Source of the DNA: Candidatus Sumerlaeota bacterium
GTDB taxonomy: Bacteria > Sumerlaeota > Sumerlaeia > Sumerlaeales > Sumerlaeaceae
DNA length: 64,000 bases
Assembly: GCA_017161655.1 (NCBI GenBank)
Contig: JADFCV010000001.1
Location: 453,786 to 517,785 of the forward strand
Direction of reading: 5' to 3'
The notes under the pieces were generated by a model. That model saw only the letters and a list, made by a program, of their open reading frames with translations. It was not told where the DNA came from and searched no databases. This document shows positions 54,295-62,879 of the stretch, one piece after another. Made by a program: the position numbers and the translations under genes. Each line of letters starts with the position of its first letter. Position 1 is the stretch's first letter.

Positions 54295-55404
54295 ATGAGT
54301 GAGGTTTCCGTTGAAAGTTTATGGTCCGCTCTTCGCACGGTCATCGAGCCAGAACTTGGCCGAGATATCGTGTCCCTTAACATGGTAAAAGATTTACAAG
54401 TTACCGACGATGGTAGGGTAAATCTTAAGGTCGTACTCACCACTCCAGCATGTCCGCTCAAAGCTGAAATCGAGAACGCTGTTACTCGTGCCCTTATGCA
54501 GGTTCCAGGGGTTCGCGGCGTGCAGGTAGACATGACCTCCAACGTTTCATCTGCTTTTGCAAATCAGGATCTCACACCCGGTGTCCGCAACATTATCGGT
54601 ATTGCTTCGGCGAAGGGAGGAGTTGGAAAGTCGACAGTCGCAGCAAATGTTTCAGTGGCGCTGTCGAAATTAGGGGCAAGAGTTGGGCTTCTCGACGCTG
54701 ATATCTATGGGCCCAACATTCCTCTCATGTTTGGGCTTCGCCAGGCCCAACCAGAGATTCGGACGTGCCGGCTAGCCAACGGCGACGAAATAGACAAGTT
54801 ACTTCCGTTGGAAAACTACGGAGTCAAAGTCATGTCCATGGGGTTTCTTATCGATGAAGACCAGCCCGTTATTTGGCGTGGCCCCATGCTTAACAGTGCG
54901 TTGCGGCAATTTCTTGGTCAGGTGGACTGGGGAGATTTGGACTACCTTGTCGTTGATCTGCCTCCCGGAACAGGAGATGTGCAAATTTCGCTCATTCAAC
55001 TTGCGAAAATTACTGGTATTGTGCACGTGACGACGCCTCAGGAAGTGGCGCTCCAGGATGTTCGTAAGGGCATCATGATGTTCCGGTCTCAGAACATTCC
55101 TCTCCTTGGCATTATTGAAAATATGAGCTATTTCGTTTGTCCTCATTGTGGGCAGGAAACCGCAATTTTCGCAAGGGGCGGTGGCAGGGAAACAGCCCTC
55201 ACGTATGGTGTCCCTTTTCTTGGAGAGATTCCCCTTGTGCCACAAGTGCGTGAAGCGGGGGATGGAGGCATTCCGATTGTCGCAGCGGACCCAGAGAGCG
55301 AGATTGCCCAGAAGTATCTCGACGTTGCACGTCAGCTTGCGAGCCAAGTAAGCATTGCAAACTTTTCACATCAAACTTCAGGAGGCAACGCGTCGCAGGA
55401 GTAA
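54295..55404 (+). CDS. mrp: Mrp/ApbC-type Fe-S cluster carrier ATPase
   Basis: 369 residues. N-terminal MIP18/DUF59 domain (about 5-80), then a deviant Walker A KGGVGKST at 107-114, LLDADIYGPNIP, VVDLPPGTGDVQ, and the cluster-binding CPHC in FVCPHCGQ. Binds and transfers [4Fe-4S] clusters to apoproteins. Placed right before rlmN, whose product is a radical SAM enzyme; its stop overlaps the rlmN start (TAATG). Confidence 0.94.
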   Translation: MSEVSVESLWSALRTVIEPELGRDIVSLNMVKDLQVTDDGRVNLKVVLTTPACPLKAEIENAVTRALMQVPGVRGVQVDMTSNVSSAFANQDLTPGVRNIIGIASAKGGVGKSTVAANVSVALSKLGARVGLLDADIYGPNIPLMFGLRQAQPEIRTCRLANGDEIDKLLPLENYGVKVMSMGFLIDEDQPVIWRGPMLNSALRQFLGQVDWGDLDYLVVDLPPGTGDVQISLIQLAKITGIVHVTTPQEVALQDVRKGIMMFRSQNIPLLGIIENMSYFVCPHCGQETAIFARGGGRETALTYGVPFLGEIPLVPQVREAGDGGIPIVAADPESEIAQKYLDVARQLASQVSIANFSHQTSGGNASQE

Positions 55405-56525
55405 TGGCAGCAAACAGCCAACATAGGGAATTGAAGGGCGCGGGACGCGACATCGCTCTGCCGCCTAAGCGGCGCGACGGGAAATACATCCTTCTAGGCG
55501 CAAATCTGTGGGAGTTGCGCAATTTAGTTCAACAGGCTGGAATGCCTGTTTTTCGGGCGAAACAGTTGTTCCACTGGATGTATCATCGGGCGGCACTCTC
55601 TTTCGAAGAAATGCACAATATTTCTCGAGTGTTCCAGCAGTGGCTGGAAGAAAACTGTGTGCTTGGTCACATTGATATCGCTGACGTCCGTGAGTCCCGA
55701 GATGGCTCCAGGAAGGTTGTTTTCCGACTCGCCGATGGCAAATATGTCGAAAGTGTGCTGATCAAGGAAGAGGACTGGTATACTCTGTGCATTTCTACTC
55801 AAGTAGGATGTGCGGTAGGCTGCACGTTTTGCATGACTGGTTACGGCGGTTTTCAGCGCAACATGACAAGAGCGGAGATTGTCTCGCAGGTCATGTTGGT
55901 AAAGCGGGCAATTCACGGCGAGCTGCCCCGCAACGTCGTCCTCATGGGCATGGGCGAACCGCTACTTAACCTGGATGAAGTTATACCAGCATTGAGAGTG
56001 CTGGTGGATCCCGAAGGCACCGCGATAGCGGCTCGTAGAGTGACTGTTTCAACCAGTGGGATCATTCCGGGCATGAAGAGACTCGGAGAGGCCGATCTAG
56101 GTGTGAGTCTAGCGATTTCACTAAACGCCACCTCAAATGAAGTCCGCGACGTCTTGATGCCGATAAACAAGACGTATCCTATAGAAGGTCTTCTAGAGGC
56201 CTGTCGCGAGTTCCCCCTTCGTCCCCGCCGAAGAATCACGTTTGAGTACGTACTCCTGAAAGACATCAATGACACTCTCGAGGATGCGCGACGACTTGCA
56301 CGCTTGCTCATGGGAATCCCCTGTAAGATCAATCTTATTCCTTTCAATCCGGACCCCAATTTGCCGTTTGAACGACCATCGGAGGAACGAATTCTCGCTT
56401 TCCAAGAGTTCCTTTATCGCAAGAATTACACAGCGATTATTCGCTACTCAAAGGGAGTTGACATAGGCGGTGCGTGCGGTCAACTCGCAGCCCACTGGCG
56501 TGCAGCGGCCTCGCAGGAGAAGTAG
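55404..56525 (+). CDS. rlmN: Dual-specificity RNA methyltransferase RlmN
   Basis: Makes m2A2503 in 23S rRNA and m2A37 in tRNAs. 373 residues. Radical SAM cysteines C136, C140 and C143 in CAVGCTFCMTG; GMGEPLLN; VSTSGIIPGM; INLIPFNP; catalytic Cys near the C-terminus in GGACGQL. N-terminal 25 residues are a basic extension. One-base overlap with mrp. Confidence 0.95.
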   Translation: MAANSQHRELKGAGRDIALPPKRRDGKYILLGANLWELRNLVQQAGMPVFRAKQLFHWMYHRAALSFEEMHNISRVFQQWLEENCVLGHIDIADVRESRDGSRKVVFRLADGKYVESVLIKEEDWYTLCISTQVGCAVGCTFCMTGYGGFQRNMTRAEIVSQVMLVKRAIHGELPRNVVLMGMGEPLLNLDEVIPALRVLVDPEGTAIAARRVTVSTSGIIPGMKRLGEADLGVSLAISLNATSNEVRDVLMPINKTYPIEGLLEACREFPLRPRRRITFEYVLLKDINDTLEDARRLARLLMGIPCKINLIPFNPDPNLPFERPSEERILAFQEFLYRKNYTAIIRYSKGVDIGGACGQLAAHWRAAASQEK

Positions 56526-56526
56526 C

Positions 56527-57294
56527 ATGAGCCAGCCATGTCAGCTGACCGAGAGCGAAGGATCTATTCTTAGCTTGCCGCTGAAGGGGCTTGACTGGGT
56601 CACTGGTGGATCAAGTACGCGCAAGATCATCCCGCCTACTTATTCAAGCGCGGAAGCAGCGCTGATCATGCGCAATGCGTTAAATCTAGAAACAGTACCG
56701 CTTATCTTCTGCCGACAACGTCATACAGACCGAATCCATGTCGTTCGCGAACGAACTGAACTTTTCGCAGGGGACACTGCTGGACACAGTGTCATCGACT
56801 CCTGCGACGGTCTAATCTCGCCAGTGGCAGGCGTCGCTTTAGCAGTTTTCACGGCTGATTGCGTTCCTATTGTTTTTGTGGAGGAGAAACATCGCATTGT
56901 GGGCGTCGTGCATGCGGGCTGGCGCGGGACATTTGCAGAAATAGCGATTCGCGCCTTAGAGTCTATCGGAGCGGTAGGGGGCGACACTCGTTACCTACGT
57001 GTTTGGTTTGGACCTGCGATTGGCGGTTGCTGTTATGAAGTCGGCGAGGATCTTGCTGGTAGCTTTGCTAACAAGTTTCGTCATTTGATTGGCCTTGATG
57101 GTGCATTCCTGAGTGGGCGATTCCTTGATCTCGTACAACTGAATAAACTGCAGCTAGTTTATGCTGGTGTGCCTATTTCACACATTCAAACAAGCGGCTT
57201 TTGCACGAAGGACTCAGTCGACCTCTTTTACTCATTTCGCGCTGAGGGCGAGAGGGCGGGCCGAATAGTCACCCTCGTAGCCCGAACCAAGTGA
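56527..57294 (+). CDS. pgeF: Peptidoglycan editing factor / purine nucleoside phosphorylase-like, PgeF family
   Basis: 255 residues from ATG 56527, one base after the rlmN stop; the longer frame from 56470 overlaps rlmN. Multicopper-oxidase-like family (YfiH) motifs with Zn ligands: QRHTD, TADCVP and VHAGWRGT, and GPAIGGCCYEVG. Members either correct peptidoglycan precursors carrying Ser at the second position or act on purine nucleosides; the true role here is not decided by sequence. Confidence 0.92.
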   Translation: MSQPCQLTESEGSILSLPLKGLDWVTGGSSTRKIIPPTYSSAEAALIMRNALNLETVPLIFCRQRHTDRIHVVRERTELFAGDTAGHSVIDSCDGLISPVAGVALAVFTADCVPIVFVEEKHRIVGVVHAGWRGTFAEIAIRALESIGAVGGDTRYLRVWFGPAIGGCCYEVGEDLAGSFANKFRHLIGLDGAFLSGRFLDLVQLNKLQLVYAGVPISHIQTSGFCTKDSVDLFYSFRAEGERAGRIVTLVARTK

Positions 57295-57304
57295 GTGAAA
57301 ACAG

Positions 57305-58243
57305 ATGACGAGTCGCCCCGACTTGCTTGTTATTACGGGTCCAACTGCGGTTGGAAAAACAGCAACGGCGGTTGCTCTCGCAAAAATGTTAGATACCGAA
57401 GTGATCTCCGCCGATTCCATGCAAGTCTATCGGGTTCTTACGATCGGCACCGCCAAGCCTACCCCTGATGAGTTGGGCGGTGTCGTCTATCATCTCATCG
57501 ACTTTGTGGACCCAAACTACCAATATAATTTAGGGGACTTTGTTAGCCAGGCATCACAACTTGTTGAGAAGATTCAGTCCCAAGGTCGCCTCCCGATCGT
57601 ATGTGGGGGGACGTGCATGTACCTGAAGGGGCTTCTCCATGGTGTGTTCAATCTGCCATCGAGGGACGAAACGATTAGGCGCGAGTTATCCGAACGTTGT
57701 GTCCGCGAAGGACTGGCATCGCTTTATGCTGAGTTGCAAAAGGTGGACCCTGGAGCAAACCACATTATGCCAAATGACCGACAACGTATTCTACGTGCTC
57801 TGGAGGTGTATTACGTGACCGGCAGACCTATCTCCCAGCTCCAACAGCAGTTCCGTCGCCCGCCACGATACAAAGCTGCCGTTTTTGTGCTCAACATGGA
57901 TCGTGAGAAGCTCTACGCAAAAATAGAAGAGCGAGTTGAGAGAATGTTATCGAAAGGTTGGCTTCAAGAAGTTAAGGATTATCTGGCAGCTGGATACTCG
58001 CTGGCAAATCCAGCGATTCGAGCTTTAGGTTATCACGAGCTTATCTCGTATTTGCGGGGCGAGATGACGTACGAAGAAGCGGTCCTAGCTATTAAGCGCA
58101 AAACCCGTAATTTCGCAAAGCGTCAGCTCACGTGGTTTCGTGCCATGAAGAATGCCATTTGGTTAGACGTTGCCGAGAGATCTCCTGCTGAGCTTGCACA
58201 GGAAGTCTTTCAGCGCGTGACCTCTGGGGCCGAATGTATTTGA
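57305..58243 (+). CDS. miaA: tRNA dimethylallyltransferase
   Basis: Adds dimethylallyl to A37, giving i6A, the substrate of MiaB. 312 residues. P-loop GPTAVGKT at 12-19, DSMQVYR, PGQxD-like HLIDFVDPNYQYN, VCGGTCMYLKGLL, NDRQRILRALE, and KRKTRNFAKRQLTWFR. Ten bases after pgeF; hfq follows 93 bases later, the same miaA-hfq order as in enterobacteria. Confidence 0.96.
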   Translation: MTSRPDLLVITGPTAVGKTATAVALAKMLDTEVISADSMQVYRVLTIGTAKPTPDELGGVVYHLIDFVDPNYQYNLGDFVSQASQLVEKIQSQGRLPIVCGGTCMYLKGLLHGVFNLPSRDETIRRELSERCVREGLASLYAELQKVDPGANHIMPNDRQRILRALEVYYVTGRPISQLQQQFRRPPRYKAAVFVLNMDREKLYAKIEERVERMLSKGWLQEVKDYLAAGYSLANPAIRALGYHELISYLRGEMTYEEAVLAIKRKTRNFAKRQLTWFRAMKNAIWLDVAERSPAELAQEVFQRVTSGAECI

Positions 58244-58336
58244 ACGTTTTTTCGTTGCGCCCAATGACCAAGGGCCACTAGCTTTTCTGTAGAATGTATT
58301 TTTTGCACAAAGATGAGCTTTAGAGGGAGTTTTTGA

Positions 58337-58723
58337 ATGCCAAAAGCAGCAGGAAACCTTCAGGACAGCGTGTTAAATCAGCTTCGGAAGGACAATGCGG
58401 AGGTGGAGTTTTTCTTTTTGTCTGGGAAATCGCTCCGCGGAGTTGTGCGAGGGTTTGACAATTTTACCATCATCGTACGCGACGCCGAGGGTCATCACCA
58501 CTTGATTTACAAACACGCCGTATCGCACGTAGCGAGCGAAAAGCCATTTGGGCTGAGACAACAACCTGCTGCTGGACAAAAACGCCCTGCCGGACAAAAA
58601 ACGTCGGCTGAGGGGCAGGATTCGAATGCTCAAGCGGAGCCAGCCGGAGAGACAGAAAAGAAAAAAGCAGCCAAAGAACCTTTCAATCGGATCGACCTTT
58701 CGCAAATTAAACTTCCCGAGTGA
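58337..58723 (+). CDS. hfq: RNA chaperone Hfq with long C-terminal tail
   Basis: 128 residues. Sm core with Gln9-Asp10, SLRGVVRGFDNFTIIV (Phe43) and YKHAVS at 58-63: the proximal RNA site is intact. Rim residues are Arg17-Lys18. After residue 70 comes a tail of about 58 residues, rich in Gln, Lys, Ala and Glu, with two AGQKRPAGQK-like units and a final NRIDLSQIKLPE. AGGGAG before the ATG. Convergent with the radical SAM gene, 23 bases apart. Confidence 0.93.
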   Translation: MPKAAGNLQDSVLNQLRKDNAEVEFFFLSGKSLRGVVRGFDNFTIIVRDAEGHHHLIYKHAVSHVASEKPFGLRQQPAAGQKRPAGQKTSAEGQDSNAQAEPAGETEKKKAAKEPFNRIDLSQIKLPE

Positions 58724-58746
58724 GGACGCAAGCATTTCCGCTGATG

Positions 58747-60801
58747 CTATCGCTTGCGGGAGAAAAATTCTCGTGCACGCGCGAGGAATCCGGCAGATCT
58801 CTTTGCTCCGCGGAGCTCGTTTTCAAGCGTTTCACACCGCTTTTCCAGTTCAAGAACCTGAATTTGGAGTTCGCTGACTCTTTTCGCTTTTTTAGCAGCT
58901 TCTTCCTGAGCTTGCCGTTCCCTGTCGCGTAGAGATGCGAGTTCGGCCTCGAGCTCATCAATCTTTGATTTTAGTTTTTCAGCTTCTCTTTGCAGCTCGA
59001 GACGAAGTTGATACTCTGCCTCTCTTGACTTTACCAGGGAAGCTTCCTGCACGAGAATCGGTTCGGCGAGTCCAACACAGACTTCTGCTGGTTCTGGAGC
59101 ATTCGTCTCCAGCAGAACAATGATCTTTCCAGAACTGATTTCTTCCGGGATCGGAATAAGCACCTCACGCCAGTGCCCGCTAAGCTGTTCCTGGCCGCTG
59201 CCAAATCTTTTCTCTAAGAGGACAACTTTCTGCTCACTCGTTTGACACGCGACTTCGATACGTGCGTGTGCATTACGAGCTGTCAAATAACGTTCAGTTT
59301 TCTCCGGAATAGCGATTGCAAACTGAAGGACTGAACTCTCAGGAAACGCGATTGTAGGGAAGGCTAGGGCAACCGGTGGGACCAAAGTCAGGACTGAGCG
59401 TCGGCCCTCCTTTCCACAATAGCTCTGCAGCAAAGCAGTTCCCGTTTGTCCAAATGCAACCTCAGCCTGAGGCAGATAAAAAAGCAGTCCCTCTATTGCA
59501 TGGCTGGGTGGCGGAGGTAAGTGGCGCACTGTTTTGGCCATGGCGAGCAACGCTATTTCACGGGCAAGGTCGATCAACTGTTCGCGGCTTTCCAAGCCAG
59601 CGGTGGGATAAAAAGGTAACGGAATACTTTGGCTGCAAAGATTTTGCATTTTAGGTCGAGAGTACTCACCGAGTGGCGTTTTCTCGACTGGGTAATAAAA
59701 CCGCCACTCGATGGAAGCCACTTTTAGATCCCTGAGGAATTGTAGCGTCTCTCGAACTAGTGTTTCGTCTTCGAGTGGAAGCCCCACCATGACGCGAGCG
59801 CAGATTTGGATGCCGGTTTCTTGGCTGAATTCACAAAGCTTCGCAATTGCCTCATTGGAAAGGTTTCTGGTCGCTAGCCGCTTACGAAATGCCTCACTAC
59901 CAGTTTCGAGTCCTATCTTTAAGTAACGACAACCTGCTTCAAACAATAGCTGCAAAGATTCTCGGTCAAAGCACTCTACGGCCACTGTTGCTTCCCATGG
60001 GGGAAGCTCGAGACCACGCAGGTGCTGCACAAAGCCTCGTAGCCATGTTTTTTGCGCGGGGAACAGTTCGTCGGTGAAAATAATGCGAGAGTAGTTCTGT
60101 CTGCGAATAGCTCCTAAAATTTCTCCTGCCACAGAAGCCGCAGCGCGGCTGCGATAGAATTCTCCCTTGCCAGCGGTTGCACGAGAAAACACGGGCAAGT
60201 AGCAAAACGTGCATTCGTGAGGGCAACCAACCGAGGCTCGGACCATGAGGGCACAGTCGTCTGGATATTTCGTCCAATCGTTATCGCAGAGCGAATAGTC
60301 TGGAAGAGGAAGAGTGTCCGGATTGTCGAGTAATGGTCGGATTGGATTGCGAACGATTTCTCCGTCAGGCTTGCGCCACCAAAGATTCCTTATGTGACAA
60401 AATTTTTCGGGGCTATTGCAAACGCTGACGAATTCAAATAGTCCACTCTCTGATTCTCCTGCAAGGAGACAGTCAAAAGCACCGTGATGAAGGATGCTAT
60501 CAGGGGAAAGAACAGTGTAAGGGCCAATGGCGACGAATTTTGTTTGTGGGAACTCTCCACGCAGCGCTTTGGCGAAAGCTCCAGTGGGCAGAAAATTAAA
60601 TTCGTCCAAATAGAAAACAAAGATTTCTGGTGAAAAGGCCAGTTTGCCGAGGACGCTTTCGGGGGATTCGAACCACCCAAAAAGCATGCTCCTAACCTCG
60701 TGTTTGGCGTCTGCCAGGATTTGATGGTGCACGCCAATTTCCACTAAATGGTTATTCCGTGAGGGAGCACCTACATCGCAATACAGGAACGCGACTTGCA
60801 T
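58747..60801 (-). CDS. Radical SAM protein with B12-binding-like N-domain and C-terminal coiled coil
   Basis: 684 residues. N-terminal Rossmann-like region (1-160, resembling B12-binding domains), radical SAM cluster C193-X3-C197-X2-C200 in GCPHECTFCYLPVF, and ELP3-type KIGLETGSEAF. A beta-rich segment (about 460-580) follows, then a roughly 80-residue heptad coiled coil (LKSKIDELEAELASLRDRE) ending in a basic tail. Substrate unknown. The tail is unusual for the family and suggests a tethered or oligomeric enzyme. Confidence 0.82.
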   Translation of the reverse strand: MQVAFLYCDVGAPSRNNHLVEIGVHHQILADAKHEVRSMLFGWFESPESVLGKLAFSPEIFVFYLDEFNFLPTGAFAKALRGEFPQTKFVAIGPYTVLSPDSILHHGAFDCLLAGESESGLFEFVSVCNSPEKFCHIRNLWWRKPDGEIVRNPIRPLLDNPDTLPLPDYSLCDNDWTKYPDDCALMVRASVGCPHECTFCYLPVFSRATAGKGEFYRSRAAASVAGEILGAIRRQNYSRIIFTDELFPAQKTWLRGFVQHLRGLELPPWEATVAVECFDRESLQLLFEAGCRYLKIGLETGSEAFRKRLATRNLSNEAIAKLCEFSQETGIQICARVMVGLPLEDETLVRETLQFLRDLKVASIEWRFYYPVEKTPLGEYSRPKMQNLCSQSIPLPFYPTAGLESREQLIDLAREIALLAMAKTVRHLPPPPSHAIEGLLFYLPQAEVAFGQTGTALLQSYCGKEGRRSVLTLVPPVALAFPTIAFPESSVLQFAIAIPEKTERYLTARNAHARIEVACQTSEQKVVLLEKRFGSGQEQLSGHWREVLIPIPEEISSGKIIVLLETNAPEPAEVCVGLAEPILVQEASLVKSREAEYQLRLELQREAEKLKSKIDELEAELASLRDRERQAQEEAAKKAKRVSELQIQVLELEKRCETLENELRGAKRSAGFLARAREFFSRKR

Positions 60802-60858
60802 ACCCTAACTCAATAATGATGCGATGTGTGACAAGCAAGGTTTTCTATGCTCTCACGC

Positions 60859-62730
60859 TCAGTCATACATGCTCTCAATTAAACGAGCAAACCTTGCAGT
60901 GATGACATTGCGCTTCGGCTTCATTGTCTGAGTGAGTAAGCCATTATCCGGTGAAAAAGGCTCCTCAAGCAGGCGAACATGCTGAATGAGCTCGTACGGC
61001 CGAAAACTCCCGTCATTTTTTAGGACAGTGTTAATACTTTCCTTAACGGTTTGCTCAGCCGCAGGATGTGAAATAATTTTTGTTGGAGGGGTGTCTGCGG
61101 GGAGGTTAAGAGCACTTGCAAGGTTGGTAAAATCTGGAACGACGAGGGCTCCAAGGGCTTTGCGGTCCTGCCCGACCACCACGATCTGGAAAACCAAGGG
61201 GCTTTTACGAGCTACAGCTTCGATTGGTTCAGGCTCAACATTTTCGCCGCTTGAAAGCACAATGGTATCTTTCGCGCGGCCGCAAATGACGAGGTGGCCT
61301 TGCCAGGTGAACCAGCCGAGATCGCCCGTGTTGAGCCATCCGTCTTCACTCAGAACCCTTTGAGTTTCCTCTTCATTGCGGAAGTAGCCTGACATAACTT
61401 GGGGCCCCTTGGCCCAAACAACACCAGTTTGGCCATTTGGCAAAGGGTTCCCCTCCTCATCGCGAATTTCAATGGAAGTCCCCTTTAGCGGTGGCCCCAC
61501 GGTGCCCCGAATGTTTAGCTTCAAAGTGCGAACAGCCAGAACTGGGGAAGTTTCTGTCAATCCATAGCCGTTCAAGATGGGGATCCCCACAGCTTCGAAA
61601 AAATCATCGAGATAAGGAGCAAGAGACCCTCCACCACTCACTGCTGCCTTTAGACGTGTCCCGGTCAATGTGCGTATTTTTCGGTAGACTAGAATATCTG
61701 CAAGATAATGTGAGGGGGCAAGAGTTAGCATTTTGGCTGCCGATATCAGTCTTTGTGAGAAGGTAGGAGGTTTGGGAGCAGCATGTTCGCCTCGCACGAC
61801 CCGACGATTCCGAATGTACCTGCGACTCAAATCGAGCAGTTTTTGGACGAGCAAACGCTTTAGACGCGGTTCCTTTTCCACTTTCGCCATTATGGCGTCA
61901 TAAACCGATTCCCAAATCCGGGGGACACACGGGAGAAAAGCAGGGTTCGCTTTGCTCATGTCGTCGCGTAACCACCGCTTATCTGTGTAATAGATAGTCG
62001 TTCCGTGATACATTCCGAAGTACTCGGCAATCCGTTCGTAGACGTGCCATGAAGGGAGAATGGACAGCAAAACGTCGCCGGGCTTGATGTCAAAACCGAG
62101 ATCTATGGCCTCGCATTGGTACAACAAGTTCTTATGGCGGAGGGGAACCCCTTTGGGGATCCCTGTGGTCCCAGAGGTGTACACGATTGCCGCGATATCA
62201 TCGGGGGTTGTGGCTTGACACGCTTCATAAAAAGCATCTACAGAGGTAGCGCCCTTGCGGACCAAATCGTCAAAATTGTAGATTTCGATGCCGGATTCCC
62301 GGCGCAAGATATCTGCAGAATTGTCTAGTAAGATCAGGGATTGGAGAGTTGGCGCGCTCGAAATCTCCTGAGCTAGGCGTTCAAAAAGCTTTCTGTTTTC
62401 GATGATGCCAACTTTTGCCTCGCTGTGGTTCATGATGTACCAGATCTCTGCGATGCTGGTATCCGAACCACGCGGCACGCTGATTGCGCCAATCGAGACA
62501 ATTGCGAGATCTGATATGATCCACTCCGGGCGATTGTCAGAAATAAGAGCGACGCGGTCGCCTTTTTGTACTCCCAGAGCAAGAAGAGCAGCGCCGAAAG
62601 CCTCGACATTCTGCATCATCTCGCCATACGTCATAAGCAAAGGCGGATTTCGGTGCGGCGCATGAAGCGCAAGCACGTGACTATAACTTGCTGCACACTT
62701 TTGAAACGTTGCGCCGATAGTTGAGCTCAT
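60859..62730 (-). CDS. Long-chain fatty acid-CoA ligase (AMP-forming)
   Basis: 623 residues from ATG 62730 (AGGGA upstream); the open frame to 62832 adds a Cys/His-rich stretch and is rejected. ANL-superfamily motifs: YTSGTTGIPKGVPL, YERIAEYFGMYHGTTIYY, GYGLTETSP, WLNTGDLGWF, and a C-terminal lid with TMKPKRN. Activates fatty acids to acyl-CoA, FadD15-like group. Stands alone on the minus strand. Confidence 0.92.
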   Translation of the reverse strand: MSSTIGATFQKCAASYSHVLALHAPHRNPPLLMTYGEMMQNVEAFGAALLALGVQKGDRVALISDNRPEWIISDLAIVSIGAISVPRGSDTSIAEIWYIMNHSEAKVGIIENRKLFERLAQEISSAPTLQSLILLDNSADILRRESGIEIYNFDDLVRKGATSVDAFYEACQATTPDDIAAIVYTSGTTGIPKGVPLRHKNLLYQCEAIDLGFDIKPGDVLLSILPSWHVYERIAEYFGMYHGTTIYYTDKRWLRDDMSKANPAFLPCVPRIWESVYDAIMAKVEKEPRLKRLLVQKLLDLSRRYIRNRRVVRGEHAAPKPPTFSQRLISAAKMLTLAPSHYLADILVYRKIRTLTGTRLKAAVSGGGSLAPYLDDFFEAVGIPILNGYGLTETSPVLAVRTLKLNIRGTVGPPLKGTSIEIRDEEGNPLPNGQTGVVWAKGPQVMSGYFRNEEETQRVLSEDGWLNTGDLGWFTWQGHLVICGRAKDTIVLSSGENVEPEPIEAVARKSPLVFQIVVVGQDRKALGALVVPDFTNLASALNLPADTPPTKIISHPAAEQTVKESINTVLKNDGSFRPYELIQHVRLLEEPFSPDNGLLTQTMKPKRNVITARFARLIESMYD

Positions 62731-62879
62731 TGTTTCCCTGATTCCGTGACTGCATTCGTGGACCGAGTGTGGAGCGAGAACCATAGGATACGGCAAGCAT
62801 TTTCCATGACAAAATTCCCTAAAAGGAACCAACGGGGAAAGTTTTTTTCACGAGCAAGGGCAGGGGCCCTTCACTCCAA

